DNA of 64,000 nucleotides from Polaromonas sp. CF318 (GCF_000282655.1 NZ_AKIV01000060.1:84166-148165), one strand, 5' to 3'. Positions 8,438 to 19,518 are shown, counted from the first letter of the stretch. The notes: generated from the sequence alone by a model not told the origin. Program-made: numbers and translations.

Positions 8438-9787
8438 ATGAATACCCTCCATCCCCTGATGCCCGACGCGGACATGATGCTGTGGAGCGCGGCCGCCGGC
8501 GCACTGGGCCTGGTAGTCTTGCTGGCCCTGGCCGACGCCTTTTACAGTCGCACACGCGCCGCCTCCCAAACGCTGGCCTACCTGGCCCTGTGCTGGGCGG
8601 TGGTGCTGCTGTTGAGCGGGCTGCCCGCCGCCATCTGGCCGGGCGCGTATGACGAACTGGCCACGGCGCAATTCCTGGCCGGGCCGCTTTGCGCGGCCGT
8701 GGGCAGCTACGGCGCCAGCAAATGGCTGTCGGCCCACCAGCGCGACCACTTGATGCAAGTCAGCCTGCTGGCGATCACCCTGGTATGCCTGGCGGGCGTG
8801 CCGCTGTGCCTGTTGCTCGCCCCTGAATGGCGCCTGCCGGTTTCCGGGGCGCTGGCGATCGCCAACCTGTCGGTGGTGCTGTGGCTTTCGGTGCGCGCCA
8901 CACAGCTGGGCGACAGGATGGCATGGGGTCTGGCCCTGGGCTGCCTGCTGACCCTGCCCGCGCAGATCGGCCTCTACGGGCTGGCGCTGAACACCAGCCG
9001 GCCGCCGCTGCTGCTGCAGGCCGGCGTGGCGCTGGCAGCGCTGCTCAGCGTGGTCATCACCGCCGCGATGCTGTGGCTGCGCAACCACCATATCCGGCAG
9101 ATGCGGCAGGGCGAGGTCTCGCGCCGCGACCCCATCACCCAGCTCTACGACGGCGTGGCCATGGTGCGGAAAATCATAGGGGCGCAGCAGCGCCGCCAGC
9201 GCACCCGGCGCGACGGCGCGCTGATGGCCGTGCTGCTCTTCGAACCCGAACGCCTGTTGCCGCTGATCGGCCAGGCCGGCCTCAACGACCTCTACATCCA
9301 ACTGGCACGCCGCATGCAGCGCCATACCGGCGCCGTCAACCCGGCCGGCCGCTATTACGACCGCTGTTTTATGGTGCTGCTGGAAACCATGCATTCGCCG
9401 CGCTGGATACGCACATTGGGCCTGCGCGTGGCCTCCAGCCTGCGCCGGCCCCTGGATCTGCGTTCGCTGGACGGGCGGCGCATACGGGTCACGCCCGACA
9501 TCGCCGTCGGCATTGTCCACCTGTCGGCAGCCGGCAAGGACGTGGACCAGCTGCTGCATGAGGCCCAGTCGGTGGCGCAAGCCGCGCGCGCGATGCGCTC
9601 CCGCGCGGCGATGCTGGACCCGGAGAGCCACACCGCCGTGCCGGTCGAGCATGCGGACCTGGGCTCCAGTTGGCGCGCGCTGCGCGACGCCGTGCCGGCG
9701 GTACCCCCGCGGCCCAAAAATCCGAAAACCCCGAAAAGCGCCGGCAAAACGCCCCGGTCGGGCCGGCCTCGCCACAAGCCGGCCTGA
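8438..9787 (+). CDS. Multi-pass membrane protein with degenerate GGDEF domain
   Basis: A 449-residue protein with about six or seven hydrophobic helices in residues 13-215, then a domain (about 225-390) with the outline of a GGDEF diguanylate cyclase: a start like the DxLTxLxNR motif (RRDPITQLYDG), a middle helix pair, and a strand where GGDEF should stand that instead reads GRYYDRCFMVLL (about 304-315). Without the GGDEF signature it is unlikely to make c-di-GMP, so a sensor or binding role is inferred. The C-terminus is Pro/Lys/Arg-rich. I chose the ATG at 8438 because the frame further upstream is not protein-like. Convergent with the Nif3 gene. Confidence 0.75.
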   Translation: MNTLHPLMPDADMMLWSAAAGALGLVVLLALADAFYSRTRAASQTLAYLALCWAVVLLLSGLPAAIWPGAYDELATAQFLAGPLCAAVGSYGASKWLSAHQRDHLMQVSLLAITLVCLAGVPLCLLLAPEWRLPVSGALAIANLSVVLWLSVRATQLGDRMAWGLALGCLLTLPAQIGLYGLALNTSRPPLLLQAGVALAALLSVVITAAMLWLRNHHIRQMRQGEVSRRDPITQLYDGVAMVRKIIGAQQRRQRTRRDGALMAVLLFEPERLLPLIGQAGLNDLYIQLARRMQRHTGAVNPAGRYYDRCFMVLLETMHSPRWIRTLGLRVASSLRRPLDLRSLDGRRIRVTPDIAVGIVHLSAAGKDVDQLLHEAQSVAQAARAMRSRAAMLDPESHTAVPVEHADLGSSWRALRDAVPAVPPRPKNPKTPKSAGKTPRSGRPRHKPA

Positions 9788-9817
9788 ACCGGTGCGCCCC
9801 ACCAGGCCCGACTCGCC

Positions 9818-10579
9818 TCAGGCCGGGTTGTCGATGTCGATGAATTCGTGGGCCAGGCCCAGCTGGGCCGCGACCTGCCCCGCCACCGCCGGCGCACCGT
9901 AGCGCTCGGAGGCGTGATGGCCGCAGGCGATAAAGGCCACGCCCATCTCTCGCGCGTAATGGGCTTGCGGCTCGGAAATCTCACCCGTGATGAAGGCATC
10001 GGCACCCGCGGCAATCGCCGACTCGAAGTAGCCTTGCGCACCGCCCGTGCACCAGGCAATGCTCCGGATTGTTTTTTGCGACGGCCCTGCCTGGACTACG
10101 GGCCGCTTCAGCACCTGCTGCACATGGGCCGCCAGCGCGGCGCTGTCGGCAAAGTGGCTACCATCGCCGCGCCCGCCGATAAAGCCCAGATCCTGCTCGC
10201 CGAAGCGCGCGCCGGCAGCCAGGCCCAGTTGCAGGCCCAGTTGCGCGTTGTTGCCCAGCTCGGGATGCGCGTCCAGCGGCAGGTGGTAGGCAAAGAGGTT
10301 GATGTCGTGCGCCAGCAGCAGCGCCAGGCGCTGCTTCATCCAGCCCGTGACGCGGCCGTCCTGGCCGCGCCAGAACAGGCCGTGGTGCACAAAAATGGCG
10401 TCGGCCCGCGCGGCAACCGCCGCCTCTATCAAGGCCAGGCTGGCGGTAACGCCGGAAACGATTTTGCGAACCTCGGGCCGGCCTTCGACCTGCAGGCCGT
10501 TGGGGCCGTAGTCCTTGAAGCGCGCGGGCTGCAAAAGCGCGTCAAAGGCCTGCAGCAAGTCCTGTCGTGTGGTGCTCAT
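9818..10579 (-). CDS. Nif3-like dinuclear metal center protein
   Basis: A 253-residue member of the NIF3/YbgI (DUF34) family, toroidal proteins with a two-metal site; some are linked to GTP cyclohydrolase-like activity but the biological role is not settled. Seen: the N-terminal FKDYGPNGLQVEG motif, metal-ligand stretches VHHGLFW and HLPLDAHP, and the C-terminal ITGEISEPQAHYAREMG...CGHHASERYG. Divergent from the serine protease gene; convergent with the degenerate GGDEF gene. Confidence 0.92.
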   Translation of the reverse strand: MSTTRQDLLQAFDALLQPARFKDYGPNGLQVEGRPEVRKIVSGVTASLALIEAAVAARADAIFVHHGLFWRGQDGRVTGWMKQRLALLLAHDINLFAYHLPLDAHPELGNNAQLGLQLGLAAGARFGEQDLGFIGGRGDGSHFADSAALAAHVQQVLKRPVVQAGPSQKTIRSIAWCTGGAQGYFESAIAAGADAFITGEISEPQAHYAREMGVAFIACGHHASERYGAPAVAGQVAAQLGLAHEFIDIDNPA

Positions 10580-10653
10580 GAGGGGATTGTCTCAGGCGGG
10601 CGCCCCATGTAAAAGCCCTTGCCTTGGGCACCCGCAGGAGCTGAGGGACAATA

Positions 10654-10674
10654 GGGGCTTGCGGCGCAAGCTCC
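10654..10674 (+). other. Terminator-like hairpin in the serine-protease leader
   Basis: A 9-bp stem, GGGGCTTGC (10654-10662) and GCAAGCTCC (10666-10674), with one G-T pair and a 3-nt loop. A T-rich stretch follows within about 20 nt (10681-10695). It lies 40 bp upstream of the protease start codon, between divergent genes, so it is placed as a leader element rather than the end of a gene. Confidence 0.35.
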
Positions 10675-10713
10675 CTAGCGGTTTTTGATTTTTTTGCTGA
10701 CACCCCCTCATTC

Positions 10714-11871
<1,158 letters not shown>

Positions 11872-11882
11872 GCAGCCGGGGC

Positions 11883-12683
11883 TCAGGGCTTGGCGGCTTC
11901 GGCCTCGCTGTCGTCTTCGGGCTTTTTGGTGTGCTTGACGAACAGCTGCGCGGCGACGATGCCCACCTCATAGAGGCCGCCGACAACGCCCAGCAGCATG
12001 ATCATGGAGCCCGCATCAGGCGGCGTCACCAATGCGGTGCCGACGGCCGCGGCCACCCAGAAGTAGCCGCGGTATTCACGCAGCTGGGCCACGCTGAGCA
12101 CGCCCATGCGCACCAGCAGGATCACCGCGATCGGCACCTCAAAGGCCAGCCCGAAGGCCAGGAACATGCCGAGCACGAAATTCAGGTATTCCTCGATATC
12201 AGGCGCGGCGGTGATCGATTTGGGCGCAAAGCTCTGGATGAAGTGAAAGACCTGGCCGAACACCACGAAATAGCAGAAAGCCACGCCGACAAAAAACAGC
12301 AAGGTGCTGGAAATCACCAGCGGCATGACGAGTTTTTTCTCGTGCGAATACAGGCCCGGCGCCACAAAAGCCCAGACCTGGTAAAGCACCACCGGCAGCG
12401 CGATCATGAAAGCCGCCATGAACAAAATCTTGATCGGCACCACGAAGGGTGAAATCACATTGGTGGCGATCAGCGTGGCGCCCTTGGGCAGCGAGGCGAC
12501 CAGCGGCGCGGCCAGGATGTCGTAGAGCGCGCCCGGGCCGGGGAAGAATGCCAGCACGACCGCGGCGATGCCGACGGCGATCACCGCCTTGATCATCCGG
12601 TCGCGCAACTCCATGAGGTGCTGCACAAAAGGCTGCTCAGTGCCCGCGAGTTCGTCGGGCTTGTCGGTGTTGGGATCGCTCAT
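11883..12683 (-). CDS. tatC: Twin-arginine translocase subunit TatC
   Basis: The polytopic receptor subunit of the Tat export system that binds twin-arginine signal peptides; 266 residues and six predicted transmembrane helices. Seen: the family N-terminus QPFVQHLMELRDRMIKA, PFVVPIKILFMAAF, the YQVWAFVAPGLYSHEKK region, and FGLAFEVPIAVILLVRMG. I chose the ATG at 12681-12683 by family alignment (MSDPNTDKP...); the open frame continues upstream without homology. Last gene of tatABC, 67 bp after tatB. Confidence 0.96.
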   Translation of the reverse strand: MSDPNTDKPDELAGTEQPFVQHLMELRDRMIKAVIAVGIAAVVLAFFPGPGALYDILAAPLVASLPKGATLIATNVISPFVVPIKILFMAAFMIALPVVLYQVWAFVAPGLYSHEKKLVMPLVISSTLLFFVGVAFCYFVVFGQVFHFIQSFAPKSITAAPDIEEYLNFVLGMFLAFGLAFEVPIAVILLVRMGVLSVAQLREYRGYFWVAAAVGTALVTPPDAGSMIMLLGVVGGLYEVGIVAAQLFVKHTKKPEDDSEAEAAKP

Positions 12684-12750
12684 GAAGGAACTTTGCGCTG
12701 GATGGATGGCGCCGGAAGATGCGCAAGGAACAGGAGATCGGCGGGAAGGC

Positions 12751-13218
12751 TCAAGACAGGCGGCCCGGCTGCGGACGGAACCGTGCCACACGCGCCGCCC
12801 CCGACTGCGCACGGGTGCGCACGCCGGTACGCGCCTTGTACCACTGGGGCGTCGCGCCCTGCTTGAGGCGCCACTTCTTTTTCGGGTGCTTGTATTCGGG
12901 GAAGACTTCCATGCCCGGCAAGGCGCCAGAGGACGATTCGCCGGTGGCCTCGGCCCAGGACTTCTCGAAGTCGCTGGCGCTGGTCTGGATGGAATTCTCG
13001 ACGTCGCGGGCCGCGCCCTCGACGGTTTCCTTCATCTTCTTGAGTTCGTCCAGCTCCATGGAGCGGTTGACCTCATTTTTGACGTCGGCCACATAGCGCT
13101 GCGCCTTGCCCAGCAGCGTGCCCACGGTACGCGCCACGCGCGGCAGCTTTTCCGGGCCGATGACGATCAGCGCCACGGCGCCTATCAGCGCCATCTTGGA
13201 AATGCCGAGGTCAATCAC
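12751..13218 (-). CDS. tatB: Twin-arginine translocase subunit TatB
   Basis: A single-span Tat component that pairs with TatC in substrate recognition; 155 residues. The N-terminal membrane helix [33 protein letters not shown] carries the conserved Glu/Gly-Pro motif, and an amphipathic helix ([26 protein letters not shown]) follows. The C-terminal tail is variable and rich in Lys, Arg and Gly. It starts 15 bp after the tatA stop. Confidence 0.93.
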   Translation of the reverse strand: MIDLGISKMALIGAVALIVIGPEKLPRVARTVGTLLGKAQRYVADVKNEVNRSMELDELKKMKETVEGAARDVENSIQTSASDFEKSWAEATGESSSGALPGMEVFPEYKHPKKKWRLKQGATPQWYKARTGVRTRAQSGAARVARFRPQPGRLS

Positions 13219-13233
13219 TGAGTCAGGCCTGAA

Positions 13234-13473
13234 TTACGACTTTTGGCGGGCTTCGACGTCGATGGTGGTCTTGTCGGAGGCTTGCGCATTCGTGACGCTG
13301 GCTGGCGGCACGGGCACATCAGCGGGAGGCTGTCCGCCGTCCTTCATGCCGTCCTTGAAGCCTTTGACCGCGCTGCCGAGGTCGCTGCCCATGTTTTTGA
13401 GCTTTTTGGTGCCGAACACCATCACCACGATCAACAGCACGATCAACCAGTGCCAAATGGAAAATGAACCCAT
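13234..13473 (-). CDS. tatA: Twin-arginine translocase subunit TatA
   Basis: The pore-forming Tat component, 79 residues. A short membrane helix ([21 protein letters not shown]) ends in the conserved Phe-Gly, followed by the amphipathic helix [22 protein letters not shown] and a polar tail. A ribosome site AGGAGC lies just before the ATG. First gene of tatABC. Likely Tat clients within this window are the Rieske protein, MsrP and the periplasmic substrate-binding protein. Confidence 0.95.
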   Translation of the reverse strand: MGSFSIWHWLIVLLIVVMVFGTKKLKNMGSDLGSAVKGFKDGMKDGGQPPADVPVPPASVTNAQASDKTTIDVEARQKS

Positions 13474-13642
13474 GATTTGCTCCTAATCTGTAAATACAGG
13501 TGTAAATGCAATATTGCCGGTATTGGGGCGGCTTGCACGCAATTGCCTTGATTCTAAAGGCCAGTACCCGCCGGGACGCCGATTACACACATTGGCCTAC
13601 CGGGTTAGTGTGCCAGCCCGGCCCGGGGTTCCCGGCGCCCTG

Positions 13643-14002
13643 CTAGCCCTTCAGCCACGGCCGCGGCCCGCCGATCACGTGAAAGTGCAGGTGGTGCACT
13701 TCCTGCCCGCCTTCCGCGCCGGTGTTGGTCACGATACGGTAACCGCCCGCCGGGTAGGGGTTGCAGCCCTGTTCCATCGCCAGCTTGGGCGCCAGCACCA
13801 TCATGCGGCCCATCAGCGCGGCGTGTTCAGGGCCCACCTGCGCCATGGACGGGATGTGCTCCTTGGGAATGATCAAAAAATGCACCGGCGCCCAGGGATT
13901 GATGTCATGAAAGGCGAACAATTCGTCGTCCTCATACACCTTGCGGCTCGGAATGGCGCCTGCGGCGATCTTGCAGAAAATGCAGTTGTCGGAATGGCTC
14001 AT
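13643..14002 (-). CDS. HIT family nucleotide-binding hydrolase (HinT-like)
   Basis: A 119-residue histidine-triad protein. The N-terminus SDNCIFCKIAAGAIPSRKVYEDDELFAFHDINP is typical of the Hint branch, which hydrolyses AMP-linked phosphoramidates, and the catalytic triad HHLHFHVIGG is intact near the C-terminus. I chose the ATG at 14000-14002 by family alignment. It lies between the his and tat gene groups on the same strand, 22 bp after the DUF4870-like gene. Confidence 0.93.
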   Translation of the reverse strand: MSHSDNCIFCKIAAGAIPSRKVYEDDELFAFHDINPWAPVHFLIIPKEHIPSMAQVGPEHAALMGRMMVLAPKLAMEQGCNPYPAGGYRIVTNTGAEGGQEVHHLHFHVIGGPRPWLKG

Positions 14003-14024
14003 GGCTTGGTCGGTTTGAGTGGGT

Positions 14025-14375
14025 CTAGGTCGGGCGGTGGCTGTTAAAACGCATCCAGCCCCGCACGCAGCGGTACAAATACCAGAGCCACACGATGCCG
14101 TAGGCGGCAAGCCCCGGCAGGAACAACAGCAGCCACAGCGGCGACAGCAGCACCAGCCAGCCCAGCGTCCACCAGAAGGTGCGGATCATGTAATTGTGGT
14201 GGTCGATGTAAAGCGCGTCGGATTCGTCGGCACGGCGTATGTAGTTGACGATCACGGCGATCACCGCGAACACGCCGCCGCTGAACCAGGCCAGCGTGTG
14301 CAGGCCGTACAGCACGTGCATCACAAGACGGTCGTTGGGGTTTTTGCCCTCGAATTCGGCCAGATCGGTTTCCAT
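14025..14375 (-). CDS. Small membrane protein, DUF4870-like
   Basis: A 116-residue protein with about three hydrophobic helices (about residues 21-45, 68-98 and near 90-105) and the segment DALYIDHHNYMIRTFWWTLGW, which resembles the DUF4870 family of small membrane proteins. No catalytic motif is seen and its function is unknown. It sits between hisE and the HIT gene on the same strand, so it is probably transcribed at the tail of the his operon. Confidence 0.75.
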   Translation of the reverse strand: METDLAEFEGKNPNDRLVMHVLYGLHTLAWFSGGVFAVIAVIVNYIRRADESDALYIDHHNYMIRTFWWTLGWLVLLSPLWLLLFLPGLAAYGIVWLWYLYRCVRGWMRFNSHRPT

Positions 14376-14431
14376 GGGGGATCAGGTTCCTGTCACGGTG
14401 AAGTCAAAAATGAAATCCACGGCTGGCGCGT

Positions 14432-14827
14432 TCACGGTTTTTCGGCCGCGTCGCGGTGCTGGGCCTTGCGCAGCGCTTTTTCCTCGATGCCACTGGTGCC
14501 TTCGCGGCGCTCCAGCTCGGCAATCACGTCGGCCGGGCTCAGGCCGTAATGCGCCAGTGCGATCAGGCTGTGGAACCACAGGTCGGCGACCTCGCCGACC
14601 AGCTTGCCCTTGAGCCCGGCCGTCGCGCCGCCCTGGGCCAGCGCGCAGTCGATGTCCTTGGCGGCCATCACGGTTTCGGTGGCTTCCTCGCCGATTTTTT
14701 TCAGGAAGGCGTCCGGGCCCTTGTGCAGCAGGCGCGCCACATAACTTTTATCGGGGTCGCCGCCGTTGGCCGCCTTGCGGCTTTCGATGATCTGCGCCAG
14801 GCGCTGGAGGGAATCATTCGTGGTCAT
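14432..14827 (-). CDS. hisE: Phosphoribosyl-ATP pyrophosphatase
   Basis: Second step of histidine synthesis: PRATP to PRAMP and pyrophosphate. It is 131 residues, a stand-alone form rather than the hisIE fusion of E. coli. The MazG-like core is clear: [28 protein letters not shown] and [17 protein letters not shown] with the acidic Mg-binding residues. Its start overlaps the 3' end of hisI by 14 bp, pointing to coupled translation. Confidence 0.96.
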   Translation of the reverse strand: MTTNDSLQRLAQIIESRKAANGGDPDKSYVARLLHKGPDAFLKKIGEEATETVMAAKDIDCALAQGGATAGLKGKLVGEVADLWFHSLIALAHYGLSPADVIAELERREGTSGIEEKALRKAQHRDAAEKP

Positions 14828-15230
14828 GTTTGCCGGGAGTCTGTTTGTACATGCTTGTCGGGTCTTTCAGGACCGGCTCGGTCACCACCCACTGGCCGTC
14901 TTTATACACACTGAAAAAGCAGCTGTGACGCCCCGTGTGGCAGGCGATGCCGGGCGTGTGGCCCAGTTGCGTCACCTTGAGCAGGATCACGTCGTTGTCG
15001 CAGTCCAGGCGAATTTCGTGCACCGCTTGCTGATTTCCGGATTCCTCGCCCTTGTGCCAGAGTCGGCCGCGCGAGCGGCTGTAGTAGACCGCCTGGCCCA
15101 GCTCGGCGGTTTTTTGCAGCGCCTCACGGTTCATCCAGGCGAACATGAGCACATCGCCGCTGGAGGCTTCCTGCGCAATGACAGGGATCAGGCCCTTGTC
15201 GTCCCAGCGAATCTCGTCTAACCAGTTCAT
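14814..15230 (-). CDS. hisI: Phosphoribosyl-AMP cyclohydrolase
   Basis: Third step of histidine synthesis: opens the adenine ring of PRAMP. It is 138 residues with N-terminal [18 protein letters not shown], the [10 protein letters not shown] and [17 protein letters not shown] signatures, and the zinc/magnesium site with CDND and [13 protein letters not shown] cysteines. It is separated from hisF by 118 bp with no other gene. A GACAAT box (minus strand, 15237-15242) lies 6 nt before the ATG but has no good -35. Confidence 0.96.
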   Translation of the reverse strand: MNWLDEIRWDDKGLIPVIAQEASSGDVLMFAWMNREALQKTAELGQAVYYSRSRGRLWHKGEESGNQQAVHEIRLDCDNDVILLKVTQLGHTPGIACHTGRHSCFFSVYKDGQWVVTEPVLKDPTSMYKQTPGKHDHE

Positions 15231-15348
15231 GGGGCTATTGTCAGGGATTTGGGTACGGTTACAGAGCTCTTAAAACCAAGGGTATCGCGAACCGGCCTTG
15301 CCGGGCCGCAGATGCCGCCCCAACAGGGGAACGGCGTATCAACGGGGC

Positions 15349-16128
15349 TTACAACCTTACCGGGATGCCCCGTTCGGCCATGTGCTGCTTGGCCTGCTGC
15401 ACCGTGTACTCGCCGTAATGGAAGATGCTGGCGGCCAGCACCGCATCGGCGCCGCCAGTCTGGATGCCGTCGGCAAGGTGCTCAAGATTGCCTACGCCGC
15501 CCGAGGCGATCACCGGCACGCTGACGGCATCGCTCACCGCGCGGGTCAGGGCCAGGTCAAAGCCCGACTTGGTGCCGTCGCGGTCCATGCTGGTCAGCAA
15601 AATCTCGCCGGCGCCGCGCCGCGCCATCTCGGCGGCCCAGGCCACGGCGTCCATGCCGGTGTTTTTGCGCCCGCCGTGGCTGTACACGTCCCAACCCGGG
15701 CCGCGGGTTTTGGCGTCTTCTTCGCCGCGGCGCTTGGCGTCTATCGCCACCACGATGCACTGCGCGCCGTACTTGGCCGAAGCGTCGTCAATCACCTGCG
15801 GATTGGCGATGGCGGCCGAGTTGAAGCTCGTCTTGTCGGCCCCGGCATTGAGCAGCCGGCGCACATCCTCGACGGTGCGCACGCCGCCGCCCACGGTCAG
15901 TGGAATAAAGACCTGCGAGGCCACCGCCTCGATGATGGGCAGGATCAGGTCGCGCCCGTCGCTGGTGGCGGTGATGTCGAGGAAAGTGAGTTCGTCAGCG
16001 CCCTGCTCGTTGTAGCGCGCCGCGATTTCCACCGGGTCGCCCGCGTCACGCAGCTGGGTGAAGTTGACGCCCTTGACCACGCGGCCGCCGGTGACGTCGA
16101 GACAGGGAATGATTCTTTTAGCGAGCAT
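15349..16128 (-). CDS. hisF: Imidazole glycerol phosphate synthase cyclase subunit
   Basis: The (beta/alpha)8-barrel cyclase that uses ammonia from HisH to make imidazole glycerol phosphate and AICAR. It is 259 residues with catalytic aspartates in [17 protein letters not shown] (Asp11) and VVAIDAKRR, plus phosphate-binding loops [25 protein letters not shown] and VIASGGVG. Start [11 protein letters not shown] matches the family. Lies 48 bp after hisA. Confidence 0.97.
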   Translation of the reverse strand: MLAKRIIPCLDVTGGRVVKGVNFTQLRDAGDPVEIAARYNEQGADELTFLDITATSDGRDLILPIIEAVASQVFIPLTVGGGVRTVEDVRRLLNAGADKTSFNSAAIANPQVIDDASAKYGAQCIVVAIDAKRRGEEDAKTRGPGWDVYSHGGRKNTGMDAVAWAAEMARRGAGEILLTSMDRDGTKSGFDLALTRAVSDAVSVPVIASGGVGNLEHLADGIQTGGADAVLAASIFHYGEYTVQQAKQHMAERGIPVRL

Positions 16129-16176
16129 TGGGGCTTCAGTGGACCTGGCGATGGTTGGAAATGCCTCTGGGCATTC

Positions 16177-16917
16177 CTAGCCGTTCAGCTCATCGGCTCT
16201 CGCCTGGGCTTTCTCGAAATCCAGGTCGCCGCTGTAAATGGAACGCCCGCAGATCACGCCTTCGACGCCCTCTTCCTCGACTTCGCAGAGCTTTTCGATG
16301 TCGGCCATGTTGGAGAGGCCGCCGGAAGCGATCACGGGAATGGTCAGCGCCTGGGCCAGTTTGACGGTGGCGTCGATGTTGATGCCGGTCAGCATGCCGT
16401 CGCGGCCTATGTCGGTGTAGATGATGGATTCGACGCCGTAGTCCTGGAATTTCTTGCCCAGGTCTATGACCTCGTGCCCCGTCATCTTGCTCCAGCCGTC
16501 AGTGGCGACCTTGCCGTCCTTGGCGTCCAGGCCGACGATGATGTGGCCGCCGAAGGCCGTGCAGGCGTCCTGCAGGAAACCGGGGTTCTTCACCGCGGCC
16601 GTGCCGATGATGACATAGCGCAGGCCGGCGTCCAGGTAGCGTTCAATCGTGTCCAGGTCGCGGATGCCGCCGCCCAGTTGCACGTCGATTTCACTGCCGA
16701 CTTCGGCCAGGATCTGCTTGATGGCCTGCTCGTTGCGGGGCTTGCCCGCGAAGGCGCCGTTCAAGTCCACCAGGTGCAGGCGGCGCGCGCCCTTGTCGAC
16801 CCAGTTGCGCGCCATGGCGGCAGGGTCTTCGCTGAAGATGGTGGATTGATCCATGTCGCCCTGTTTGAGGCGAACGCAGTGACCGTCTTTCAGGTCAATC
16901 GCGGGGATAAGTAGCAT
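16177..16917 (-). CDS. hisA: ProFAR isomerase
   Basis: The fourth enzyme of histidine synthesis, an Amadori isomerase acting on ProFAR; 246-residue TIM barrel. Seen: [20 protein letters not shown] (catalytic Asp8), [47 protein letters not shown] and [10 protein letters not shown]. It is paralogous to the neighbouring HisF. It follows hisH after a 99-bp gap that contains a perfect CCCGGTACCGGG palindrome and A-rich runs. Confidence 0.97.
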   Translation of the reverse strand: MLLIPAIDLKDGHCVRLKQGDMDQSTIFSEDPAAMARNWVDKGARRLHLVDLNGAFAGKPRNEQAIKQILAEVGSEIDVQLGGGIRDLDTIERYLDAGLRYVIIGTAAVKNPGFLQDACTAFGGHIIVGLDAKDGKVATDGWSKMTGHEVIDLGKKFQDYGVESIIYTDIGRDGMLTGINIDATVKLAQALTIPVIASGGLSNMADIEKLCEVEEEGVEGVICGRSIYSGDLDFEKAQARADELNG

Positions 16918-17016
16918 GTGGCGGTAAAAAAGACGGTAAAAAAAGAAAACGGGTGCTCAGGGTAACAAAAAGTCCGGCGTCCCGGTACCGGGTCTGACCC
17001 AAGGCGCTGCCGGCGG

Positions 17017-17706
17017 CTAGGGATTCCAGTGCAGGAAGTTGCGGTACAGGGCCAGTCCGTGGTCTGCGCTTTTTTCGGGATGGAACTGGGTGGCAAAAAT
17101 ATTATCGCGTGCAATCGCCGCCGCAAAGCGCGCGCCGTAGTCGGCTTCGCCGGCGATGTGGCGCGCGTCCGACGGACGGGCATAAAAGCTGTGCACAAAA
17201 TAAAAGTACGCGCCATCGGGCACGCCGGCCCAGACCGGATGGGCGTTCGCCGTGCCCGCACCATTTTGGTAAACCTGGTTCCAGCCCATCTGCGGCACCT
17301 TGTAGCGGCTGCCGTCGGGCTGCGTCCTGCCCGCCAGTTCGAACCGGACGACCTCGCCGGGAATCAGCCCCAGGCCGTCGGTGCCGGCGCCGCCGTCGCC
17401 GGGCTGGCCTTCGTCGCTGTGACTCAGCAGCATCTGCATGCCCACGCAGACGCCGAACAGCGGCTTGTGGGCCGCCGCGTGCAGCACCGATTCCAGCATG
17501 CCGGAATCAGCCAGCTCGCGCATGCAGTCCGCAATCGCGCCCTGGCCGGGCAACACGATGCGCTCGGCCTGCATGACGTCTTCGGCCTTCGAGGTCACGA
17601 GGACTTCAAAGCCGCTGCCCGCCGCCACATGGCGCACGGCCTGCGACACGGAATGCAGGTTGCCCATGCCGTAGTCGACCACGGCCACTGTTTTGGGTTT
17701 TGCCAT
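17017..17706 (-). CDS. hisH: Imidazole glycerol phosphate synthase glutaminase subunit
   Basis: Class I glutamine amidotransferase that feeds ammonia to HisF; 229 residues. The triad is visible: Cys87 in [10 protein letters not shown], with His209 and Glu211 in QFHPEKS. The N-terminus [14 protein letters not shown] and oxyanion region [12 protein letters not shown] are typical. Compared with E. coli HisH there are extra residues around 97-110 ([14 protein letters not shown]). 112 bp separate it from hisB. Confidence 0.96.
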   Translation of the reverse strand: MAKPKTVAVVDYGMGNLHSVSQAVRHVAAGSGFEVLVTSKAEDVMQAERIVLPGQGAIADCMRELADSGMLESVLHAAAHKPLFGVCVGMQMLLSHSDEGQPGDGGAGTDGLGLIPGEVVRFELAGRTQPDGSRYKVPQMGWNQVYQNGAGTANAHPVWAGVPDGAYFYFVHSFYARPSDARHIAGEADYGARFAAAIARDNIFATQFHPEKSADHGLALYRNFLHWNP

Positions 17707-17818
17707 CAGGGGTTCAAGAAGGGTTGGCTTTGAATTTAGGGGCTGCCGGCGCCCATTTGTAGGGGGCTACGCCAAAAAGAGGCATGGAATGCTGCGCGGC
17801 GGCTTTTTGGAGGGTGGC

Positions 17819-18427
17819 TTAGAGCGAGCCCTTGGTCGAGGGGATCACACCGGCGGCGCGCGGGTCTATCTCCAGCGCCATGCGCAGCGCGCGGGCAAAG
17901 GCCTTGAACACGGTCTCGGCCTGGTGGTGAGCGTTTTCACCCTTGAGGTTGTCGATGTGCAGGGTCACAAAAGCGTGGTTCACAAAGCCCTGAAAGAATT
18001 CGTAGGCCAGCTGGCTGTCGAAAGTGCCAATCATGCCGCTCTTGAAGGGCACATGCATTTCCAGTCCCGGGCGGCCCGAAAAATCGACCACCACGCGCGA
18101 CAGCGCCTCGTCCAGCGGCACATAGGCATGGCCGTAACGGCGCAGGCCTTTTTTGTCGCCCACGGCCTTGGCCACGGCCTGGCCCAGCGTGATGCCCACG
18201 TCTTCCACCGTGTGATGGCCGTCGATGTGCAGGTCGCCCTTGGCCTGGATGTCCAGGTCTATCAGCCCGTGGCGAGCGATCTGGTCCAGCATGTGGTCGA
18301 AAAAGCCTATGCCCGTCGACAGGCTGGCCTTGCCGGTGCCGTCGAGGTTGAGCTTAACGGTGATCTGGGTTTCTGCGGTGTTGCGCGAAACCTCGGCAAT
18401 GCGGGGAGCGAGGGTTGGGGTAGTCAT
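17819..18427 (-). CDS. hisB: Imidazoleglycerol-phosphate dehydratase
   Basis: Sixth step of histidine synthesis; 202 residues, the dehydratase domain only. The histidinol-phosphatase half fused in E. coli HisB is absent and must be encoded elsewhere. Metal-site motifs are present: [41 protein letters not shown] and [20 protein letters not shown]. The start codon overlaps the hisC stop by 4 bp. Confidence 0.97.
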   Translation of the reverse strand: MTTPTLAPRIAEVSRNTAETQITVKLNLDGTGKASLSTGIGFFDHMLDQIARHGLIDLDIQAKGDLHIDGHHTVEDVGITLGQAVAKAVGDKKGLRRYGHAYVPLDEALSRVVVDFSGRPGLEMHVPFKSGMIGTFDSQLAYEFFQGFVNHAFVTLHIDNLKGENAHHQAETVFKAFARALRMALEIDPRAAGVIPSTKGSL

Positions 18428-19518
18428 AGGGATTTTTCAAGCGCCGCCAGCATTTGCGCGTTCTCGTCCGCGGTGCCGACCGTCAGGCGCAAACAATTGG
18501 CCAGCAATGGATGCATTTTAGAAACGTTTTTGACCAGCACTTTGTGGGATTTCATGCCGTCGAAGGTTTTGGCCGCATCGGGCACGCGCACCAGGATCAT
18601 GTTGGCATCGCTTTTCCAGGCTTTGACGCCCTTGGCCGCCATGCCGGCCAGCGCGTCCATCAGCACGGCGCGCTGGGCCACCAGCTCGCCGGCCTGGGCG
18701 GCGAATTCAGCCTGGTGCTCCAGCGCGAACAGCGCGCACTCGTAGTTGAGCACGCTGATGTTGTAGGGCGGGCGCACCTTGTCGACCTCGGCAATCAAGG
18801 CCTTGGGGCCCATCATGTAGCCGATCCGCACACCGGCCAGGCCGAACTTGCTCATGGTGCGCATCAGCAGCACGTGGCCGTGCCTGGCGATGCGGTCTAT
18901 ATAGCTTTTGCTTGAAAACGGCTGGTAAGCCTCGTCCATCACCACCAGCCCGGGCGCCGCCTCGATGATTTTTTCGATCACCGCGTCGTCCCACAGGTTG
19001 GCCGTGGGGTTGTTGGGGTAGGCCAGGTAGATGATGGAGGGCTGGTGCGCCTTGATCGCGGCCAGCATGGCGGCTTCGTCGAGTTCAAAGTCGGCCGTCA
19101 GCGGCACGCCGATGAATTTGAGGCCCTGCAGCTGGGCGCTCATGGCGTACATCACAAAACCCGGCAGCGGCGCCAGGATGGAGCCGCCCCCCACGTCGCA
19201 GGCCATGGCCAGCAGCGAGATCAGCTCGTCCGAGCCGTTGCCCAGCATGATGTCGAAACCTTCGGGCATCTGCGCATAGTCGGCCAACGCCTTGCGAAGG
19301 TCGTTGACCCGGCCGTCGGGGTAGCGGTTCAGCGCCAGCGCGCCCAGGCGCTGGCCCAGCTTGGCCTGCAGCGCTGCGGGCAGGCGGTGCGGATTCTCCA
19401 TGGCGTCGAGCTTGACCATGCCGGCCGAGTCCTGGATGGCATAGGCGTGCATGGACTGCACGTCCTGGCGTATCAGTTTTTTAAGCTTGTTATCCAGTGA
19501 AAGGGTAGTAAGAGTCAT
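18424..19518 (-). CDS. hisC: Histidinol-phosphate aminotransferase
   Basis: PLP-dependent class I/II aminotransferase, 364 residues. Motifs: [57 protein letters not shown] and the PLP-lysine segment [15 protein letters not shown]. Its ATG overlaps the stop codon of the upstream PIN-domain gene by 4 bp, and its ribosome site (GGAG) lies inside that gene. In this chromosome its translation is therefore tied to the inserted toxin gene rather than directly to hisD. Confidence 0.97.
   Translation of the reverse strand: MTLTTLSLDNKLKKLIRQDVQSMHAYAIQDSAGMVKLDAMENPHRLPAALQAKLGQRLGALALNRYPDGRVNDLRKALADYAQMPEGFDIMLGNGSDELISLLAMACDVGGGSILAPLPGFVMYAMSAQLQGLKFIGVPLTADFELDEAAMLAAIKAHQPSIIYLAYPNNPTANLWDDAVIEKIIEAAPGLVVMDEAYQPFSSKSYIDRIARHGHVLLMRTMSKFGLAGVRIGYMMGPKALIAEVDKVRPPYNISVLNYECALFALEHQAEFAAQAGELVAQRAVLMDALAGMAAKGVKAWKSDANMILVRVPDAAKTFDGMKSHKVLVKNVSKMHPLLANCLRLTVGTADENAQMLAALEKSL

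Noticed and set aside
8270..9802. 510-codon minus-strand open frame opposite the GGDEF-like gene
   Set aside because: The plus-strand product has membrane helices and a domain outline, whereas this one is Gln/His/Arg-rich with no fold signature.
15237..15242. Internal promoter (GACAAT) just before hisI
   Set aside because: The box has no -35 partner at 16-18 bp and lies inside the his operon. A single hexamer is not enough evidence.
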